Below, piece after piece: positions 58,966-64,000 of a stretch of DNA of 64,000 nt. The position numbers and the translations under genes are program-made. The notes under the pieces were generated by a model that saw only the letters and a program-made list of their open reading frames with translations, had not been told where the DNA came from and did no database searches. Positions within the stretch are counted from its first letter, which is position 1, and each line of letters begins with the position of its first letter. The stretch lies in contig NC_081408.1 in assembly GCF_030272615.1 (NCBI RefSeq), positions 406,484,889 through 406,548,888 of the forward strand, written 5' to 3'. The DNA is from Cryptomeria japonica (taxonomy: Eukaryota > Streptophyta > Pinopsida > Cupressales > Cupressaceae).

Positions 58966-60309
58966 TGTAGACACCCAAAAATGGTCAACGCTTGCGAAGT
59001 CATACTTCAACGTTTGCGCATTGCCTCATTTTAGGTTTTTGCGTCGCATTAACATTTCTCCTATGATTCACACTTGATCTTTATCATTTGCGAATATCAA
59101 GTCATTCTTCTACATTCTTCATCTATCTCACTTTTGAATTTGGTCTTGTCGACAACAATCTTCAGTCATGATTTTGGTCGATCTTTGTCCTTGTCAATCT
59201 TGTCATATTGCAATTGATTCGTCATCGATCCTTGTCCTTTTTCAATCATGTCAATCTGGTCAATTTGTCATTGATTTTTGTCAACCAATCTCAATCAAAT
59301 CATTTATCAATTGAATCATTTTATCACATTGGTCATTTATCAATCCAAAATCATGATCGAATCGATATCAACTATCCTTTGTCAAGACCTAATTGTCATT
59401 CTCGCATTGCTAATTTGTCTTCTAGGGTTTCATGATTTAATCATTTAACCTGGTTTGTCATTTCCTCCTTTAGGATTAATAAATTGTTTATTAATCCTAA
59501 GTTACAATTAAATCTTTATTTAATTGTCTAATTATTCTTCCTCTTGTGAATTAATTAATAAATGAAAGATTATTAATTAATTTACCTAATTTTCTCATTT
59601 CCTAATTTCCACTTATTTTCTAATTTGTCAAATTTAATTTCCACCTAATTAACTTGTCTTTAGTTCTCCCTATTTTTGTGCTTCATGTGTCATACTCTTG
59701 ACATAGAAATTTGTCATAGAGTCTTGTCTTGACATAGCAATTTGTCATAGAACTTGTCTTGACATAGCAATTTGTCATAAAATCTGTCATAAAATTGTCA
59801 TAAGCCTCTTTGCATAGCAACATGTCATAACTTTGCTATTCTTGATTTGAATTTCTATTCGAATCTATTTCATGCTAATTTGTCCATTTCTCCAATTTCT
59901 CTATAAATTGGATGAATTTCTTCAATGAAATCCCTTGATCCTTGAACCCTTAATAACCTTGACCCTTAATTCTTGATCCCGAATCCTTAATCATATAATC
60001 ACTTTGTCAAATCACGCTTCTAGTACTCTTGACCAATAACCAACATCAATCTTGCTTTCAATTGTATGTGCACTTGTAGGTGAGATCCACAAATCCATTG
60101 AAGAGGAAAGAAGAACAATGGAGTCGCATGGAAGAAGCATCCAATTCGTCATCTGGTTTGCATGATATTTGTGTTTTGAATGCTTTGTTTTCATATCTCT
60201 ATTGAGTGTGCTTAGGATTAGATCATTGCAATGTGTGTGTGATTGAGCTAATAATGAATAATATGTCTTTTTATATATTGCTTTGATGATTCCTAATTCC
60301 GATGCTACA
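58966..60309 (+). mobile_element. Solo LTR (TGTAGACACC family), 1,344 bp, TSD GATAT
   Basis: Starts TGTAGACACCCAAAAATGG and ends TTCCGATGCTACA, flanked by GATAT at 58961-58965 and 60310-60314. It has no coding sequence beyond low-complexity frames. TATAAATT at 59902 may be its TATA box. Removing it and one target copy rejoins the Gypsy-A 3' ORF in frame. It contains a run of CATAG(A/C)AAYTTGTCATA tandem-like units (59695-59830). Confidence 0.9.
59695..59830. repeat. Short tandem-like repeats in the solo LTR
   Basis: Units of the form TTGACATAG(A/C)AATTTGTCATA(G/A)A recur about four times with a spacing of 30-45 bp, between two AT-rich stretches. Confidence 0.65.
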
Positions 60310-61702
60310 GATATGGTTGTGGTGAAAGGGTTGAGGATTCTTGTTACAGAGAAGCATATTGCTCAATTTCCAGGGTTGCCTAGGGATGGTGAACCATTTC
60401 CAAAAACTAATGATGTCAAGTTTTCCAGAGCACAATTTACAGAGCATGGTGACTCTCCTTTCAATGTCACTAAGCAAGGAAGTAATAGGTTGTCTCTTCC
60501 ACCTTTCTGGGCTCATAGGGTAACCTATATTATTAAGTATATTACTTGTGAGGGGATACAATCTCAATTGTATTCTTCTCATTTCAAATTGTTATGTCAT
60601 TTAAGACATGGTAGGTGGATGAATGTTCCAAATTTCCTTTACAATATACTTAAACAGATTTAAGCTCAGGTACAAAAAGGTATCATTCAATCTATGTCTC
60701 ACCATTGCTTAATTCAACTATTGGTTGAGCAAGCCCTAGTAGAAAGCAACCCTAGGATGCAGTGGGTGGATTTTCTGGCAATTAGTGGAGCTCATCCATT
60801 AAGGAAAATTCCCAGCTCGAGAAAAGTTGTAGGGGCTTCATCCTCTAGACCTACTAAGGATCACAATGAAAATTCTTCTAGTGAGGATGAAAATGCCACT
60901 CAAAAAATCACTCAGAAAGTTCCTAAAAAATAGAAACCCTCATCTAAGAGTAAGAAGAATGAAAAATTAGTTCTGGGAACTAGGGTTCAGAAGAATAACA
61001 AGGAAGGAAATTTTTTCTAAAAAGCAGGAAGCAAAGAGACCTACAACCTCTGCAAAAACTCAGGAAACAGGAAACCCTGCAGTAAAAGATGGAACATCTA
61101 GCCAAAAAAGGAAATAAATGGAAAGACCTTCTGTAGGAAAGAAGCCTACAGTAACTAGTCATAGGTTGAAAAAGAAGTTTAAAGGGAAAGTAGCCGCAGG
61201 AGAAAGAATTGAAATTCTGAGCTCAAAATATGATGAGGAAAAATCTTGAGAAAACTCTCCTAAGATATTGTCTTAATCCTCTTCTTCTAGTGAAGAAGAA
61301 GAGCAGCAATATGAAATGTCTCATTCAGAAGAGTTCTCTGAAGAAGAAGTGGATACTAACAAGGGAGGCAATAAAGAATTGGGAGGAGGAAAATTGAATG
61401 AAACAAACCATGGAATTCAAAACATGACTCGGACTAATGAGGAGGAAGAACAAAAAGAAGTAGAGGATGAACAATAAGAAATGGAAGAAGAGGAAGAAGC
61501 AGAAGATGAGGAAGAAGAAGTATCGGGACATTTTGGAGAAATCAATTTAAACGTTGATTTAAACATTGGTGATAACACTTCTCGACCTCAACAAACCAGT
61601 TAGGTTAAGCCTGATAATGAAAGAACTGTTGCAACTGGGTTAGCAAATCTGGTTGAGGTTTTTGAGAAAGTAAATCAAGAAGAACAACAAACAAAAGATA
61701 AG

Positions 61703-61777
61703 GTAAGTGTGCATGTTCCACCCTCTTTTTCTTGGGGATCGATTTATTTTGGATTATTGCAATTATTATAAAATAAG
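61703..61777 (+). other. Possible 75-bp intron in the Gypsy-A 3' ORF
   Basis: AAG|GTAAGT at the 5' end and ATAAG|GAG at the 3' end. The length is a multiple of three, an in-frame TAA lies inside, and the frame is the same on both sides (TKDK, then EEEWKKEKEA). The 3' splice site has no good pyrimidine tract, so this is tentative. Confidence 0.35.
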
Positions 61778-62242
61778 GAGGAAGAATGGAAAAAGGAAAA
61801 GGAGGCATTAGAAAGAAAACTAGAGGAAAAAATGTAGTAATAAACAAGTTGGATGATAGGATAGATAATTTAGCTACTCTGATACCTCAGGTAATAGAAT
61901 GTAGGCCTCCTCCAAGAGTATATTCTCTTTATCCCAAAGGAATTACATCTTTCCTACAAGATAGGTAGGGAACTGTCAGGACTGAATTCATCATTAATGA
62001 CTCTTGATGAATTTTTCAATACCTATAAAACCTCTCCTCTTGAGAAAAATAATTTACTTTATGAATTCTATCTCTACAACTATGCTATTCAATACACACC
62101 TCAGTGGAACCCACTTCTTTCTATTAGAGATGTTCATCTTAGGGCATTTATATCCTATATTCAGAATGAAAACGTGAGGGGTAAACAGGCTAGAGAATAT
62201 ATGGATATGGAACAAGTTGTCCCATTACAACTAAGGGCTAAA

Positions 62243-63236
62243 GGGTGAACTCACAATACTGGTTCCCACTTTTTGACCAACTTTGACACTTAGATGAACA
62301 TTTTGCAAAAAACCTTCACTTTCCAACACCTATAACTTTTAAATAGTTAAGAATTTGAAGATGATGTAAACTAGTGATTTGTAACATCCTTTTTGTAGAT
62401 TCTAAATATATTTTTTTCAAATTTTTTTGAATAAAATTTTATTAATTTTTCCATCTCCCTCAAAAGTAGTTTTTTATAGGAAACAACATTTTTTAAGAGT
62501 GATGTGCATCCCGAAACGTATAATTTTTTTTTTATAAATGATAAAAACTTATCTCTTTTAAATTTTGGTTTGTAACATCAATACCCAGGGCATGCAGTTG
62601 GTTTGATAGTGATATGTTGAATATTTTTTACTTTATTAAGTTTTGAAGTCCGACTAATTATAATTTAGATATAGGTGTACTTTTGAACACATAACTTGCT
62701 CTATATATATCAAAATTAAGTTTTATTTTTTTTGTTAGAAAGAAGACATCAATACCTAGGGCATAGATATTTTTTCAGAATTTTTTTGAATTAGTTTACT
62801 ATTTTTCCCAATGCATTGAACAAAGAAGTTCATGTTTGGTGAAAAACCTACATTCATAAAAAATAAAATAAAAATATATTAATAAACTTAAATATATTAA
62901 AAATTATACTATTTGGAAAGCTTATAATAAGGACTAAATCCTTAAGAAAACAAAACTTCTAAATGAATTCGTCTAACCCCTCAAAAGCTAATGTAAAATT
63001 GGTTTTTTATCAGCATTTGATAGATGCAAAGGAGACTCCATTGCAAGTATGATTTAGAAGTAGAGAGGTTCTATCCAAGAAATTTTGATCTAAGAGCCTT
63101 TGATCTAACTCTCTTCAATTAATTACTTCAAATGGGACCTCTTAAAGCTTAAATAATTATATTTTCCAAAAAATGTATGATTTCAACAAAAATCAGGATG
63201 TACCAAAAAGTGGGAACCAGCTTTGTGAGTTCACCC
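62243..63236. mobile_element. Non-autonomous TIR DNA transposon (994 bp), target duplicate TAAA
   Basis: Terminal inverted repeats of about 33 bp: left GGGTGAACTCACAA then CTGGTTCCCACTTTTTG; right end, reversed, GGGTGAACTCACAAAG then CTGGTTCCCACTTTTTG, with a few changes. TAAA occurs at 62239-62242 and 63237-63240. It has no coding capacity and is AT-rich; the phrase ATACC(C/T)AGGGCAT appears twice inside. Removing it rejoins the Gypsy-A 3' ORF in frame. The family is unknown: the 3-4 bp duplicate could fit PIF/Harbinger (TAA) but this is not certain. Confidence 0.85.
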
Positions 63237-63765
63237 TAAAGTAGGGGACCCATATGAAATTTACTATAGATGGAACCAACTTACTTCTGATCTAGGGATT
63301 AAAAGAAGGATTTTATCATTAAGAGAAGTTGTTCACACTGAATTTGAACAAATGGTAGAAACAACTGCAAGAACAGTGTATGGACATCTAGCTTGGAGAT
63401 GGAATGGTTTACCTAAGTACCTGAAAAAAGTAGAGCCACATTCTTTGAGAAACTATCATGCAGCACTCAGGCGAGCATCCACCTATATACATTTGGGGCA
63501 GTCACAACAAGAAAAGTGGATTCCTTTGATCTTCCAACTGCGTATGTTATGGTGGCCTATTCCTCGCTGGGAGGAATTGCAATATTATGATGTGGAAAAA
63601 GAATGAGAAAGATGTGATAATCTCAGAGAGAACTAGGGGTTCTACTGGAGCCCTATTGCTAAGACCCAAGGGGAGACTTCTGCTACCGACTTCAGGCTGC
63701 TGACTTGGATTGAAAATCAAAAGACATCTACTGAGGAAATATCTACTGGTAGACCAGCAAAACCT

Positions 63766-63777
63766 TCAGTTGGGGGG
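63766..63777 (+). promoter_or_regulatory. Gypsy-A polypurine tract
   Basis: CAGTTGGGGGG directly before TGTGATGAG, the start of the 3' LTR; the usual site for plus-strand priming. Confidence 0.75.
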
Positions 63778-64000
63778 TGTGATGAGTCATAGTTTTATGG
63801 TTCTTTTATAGATAGTTTGCCATCTTCAGGGGTTTCTATATTTTCTGATGAACTTCATAAACATACTTTAATCAACCTTATATGCTTGTTTTGATAAGTC
63901 TTATTGTCTGCAACTAAAACCTTTATTTTGACAAAATAATGAACCTTATAAATGCAATTATAAGTATTTACTATTTTTATGTGCGACTAATGGATATGTT
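63778..64000 (+). repeat. Gypsy-A 3' LTR, first ~220 bp (cut by window edge)
   Basis: TGTGATGAGTCATAG ... aligned with 21609-21835. About 17 differences in about 220 positions by eye, mainly transitions. Confidence 0.9.

Larger units (their letters stand above)
58822..63606 (+). pseudogene. Gypsy-A extra 3' ORF (unknown protein), broken by a solo LTR and a TIR element
   Basis: Not firmly identified. Removing the solo LTR (58966-60309) and TIR element (62243-63236) gives about 800 codons. Part 1 ends VALVCAQYLKDD and resumes VVVKGLRILVTEKHIAQFPGL (60314), then WAHRVTYIIKYITCEGI and HLRHGRWMNVPNFLYNIL (60600). It is followed by a Lys/Glu-rich disordered region (60850-61560), a coiled coil (EEEWKKEKEALERKLEE, 61778), PRVYSLYPKGITSFLQ (61915), LDEFFNTYKTSPLEKNNLLYE (62000), and GDPYEIYYRWNQL to YYDVEKE (63245-63606). 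Layout recalls the plant-transposon-protein-like ORFs that follow pol in Athila/Tat elements (family knowledge, not tested). Stops at 58847, 60661 and 60931, plus shifts near 61010 and 61980. No signal peptide or membrane helix was seen. Confidence 0.65.
21609..64000 (+). mobile_element. Gypsy-A: Athila/Tat-like LTR retrotransposon, split by nested insertions, runs off the right edge
   Basis: The 5' LTR at 21609-22848 recurs at 63778-64000. The primer-binding site TGGCGTCGTTGCCGGGG is the type used by Athila/Tat elements (tRNA-Asp class), and the protease motif DLGAT (not DSGA) also fits them. In order: gag 31330-32674 continuing at 54034; protease 54551; RT, RNase H and integrase 55336-58156; an extra 3' ORF 58822-63606; polypurine tract; 3' LTR. 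Insertions are Copia-1 (22865-31137), NA-1 with NA-2 (32675-47717), Gypsy-B (47726-54028), a solo LTR (58966-60309) and a TIR element (62243-63236). The two LTRs differ at about 17 of about 220 positions compared by eye, so this is the oldest layer. Confidence 0.88.

Noticed and set aside
59208-59435. 75-codon ORF at 59208
   Set aside because: Low-complexity frame inside the non-coding solo LTR.
58822-63606. Envelope-like gene after pol
   Set aside because: No signal peptide, membrane helix or Cys-rich ectodomain is visible; an env claim is not supported.
21609-64000. TAG codons read as alternative code or programmed readthrough
   Set aside because: TAA, TGA and frameshifts are present as well, and the stops differ between copies. 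Decay through C-to-T change explains them better.

Overview
The window looks like nuclear DNA of a large-genome seed plant, possibly a gymnosperm. The reasons are plant-type introns in a CACTA transposase, PLS-type PPR fragments, plant L1 LINE architecture (DUF4283-like ORF1, RNase H at the end of ORF2) and layers of Gypsy and Copia LTR retrotransposons. The species cannot be fixed from the sequence. No intact host gene, rRNA, tRNA or CRISPR array was seen. Nearly everything is a mobile element or a decayed gene.

Region 1-6.4 kb holds the partial transposase gene of a CACTA/EnSpm element (minus strand), a decayed copy of the spliceosomal factor CWC22 (minus) with a second, inverted scrap of the same gene beside it, and a PPR pseudogene (plus).

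Region 6.8-18.9 kb is the 3' half of a chromodomain Gypsy element (called Gypsy-B'). It is split by a non-coding 4.2-kb TG...CA-bounded insert, which is itself split by a nearly full-length 5.9-kb L1-type LINE with a perfect 13-bp target duplication. AT-rich DNA and a minus-strand PPR pseudogene follow.

Region 21.6 kb to beyond the right edge is one Athila/Tat-like Gypsy element (Gypsy-A) stretched to more than 42 kb by later insertions. In order these are: Copia-1 inside its primer-binding site (itself carrying a solo LTR); a non-autonomous LTR element NA-1 inside gag, carrying a related element NA-2 in opposite orientation in its 3' LTR; a minus-strand chromovirus Gypsy-B eight bases further on; a solo LTR and a TIR element inside the extra 3' ORF. 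Target duplications match on both sides of nearly every insertion. At several of them, removing the insert rejoins Gypsy-A's reading frame.

The most unusual content is in NA-1 and NA-2. Both are about 7.5 kb, lack pol, keep a zinc-knuckle gag-like ORF, and carry a homologous ~1,000-residue protein I cannot assign to any family. Their LTRs, and those of Copia-1, share an array of short CCYTWAACNRGG-type micro-hairpins. Coding decay across the window is dominated by TAG stops where Gln (CAG) or Trp (TGG) is expected, which fits deamination of methylated CHG sites.
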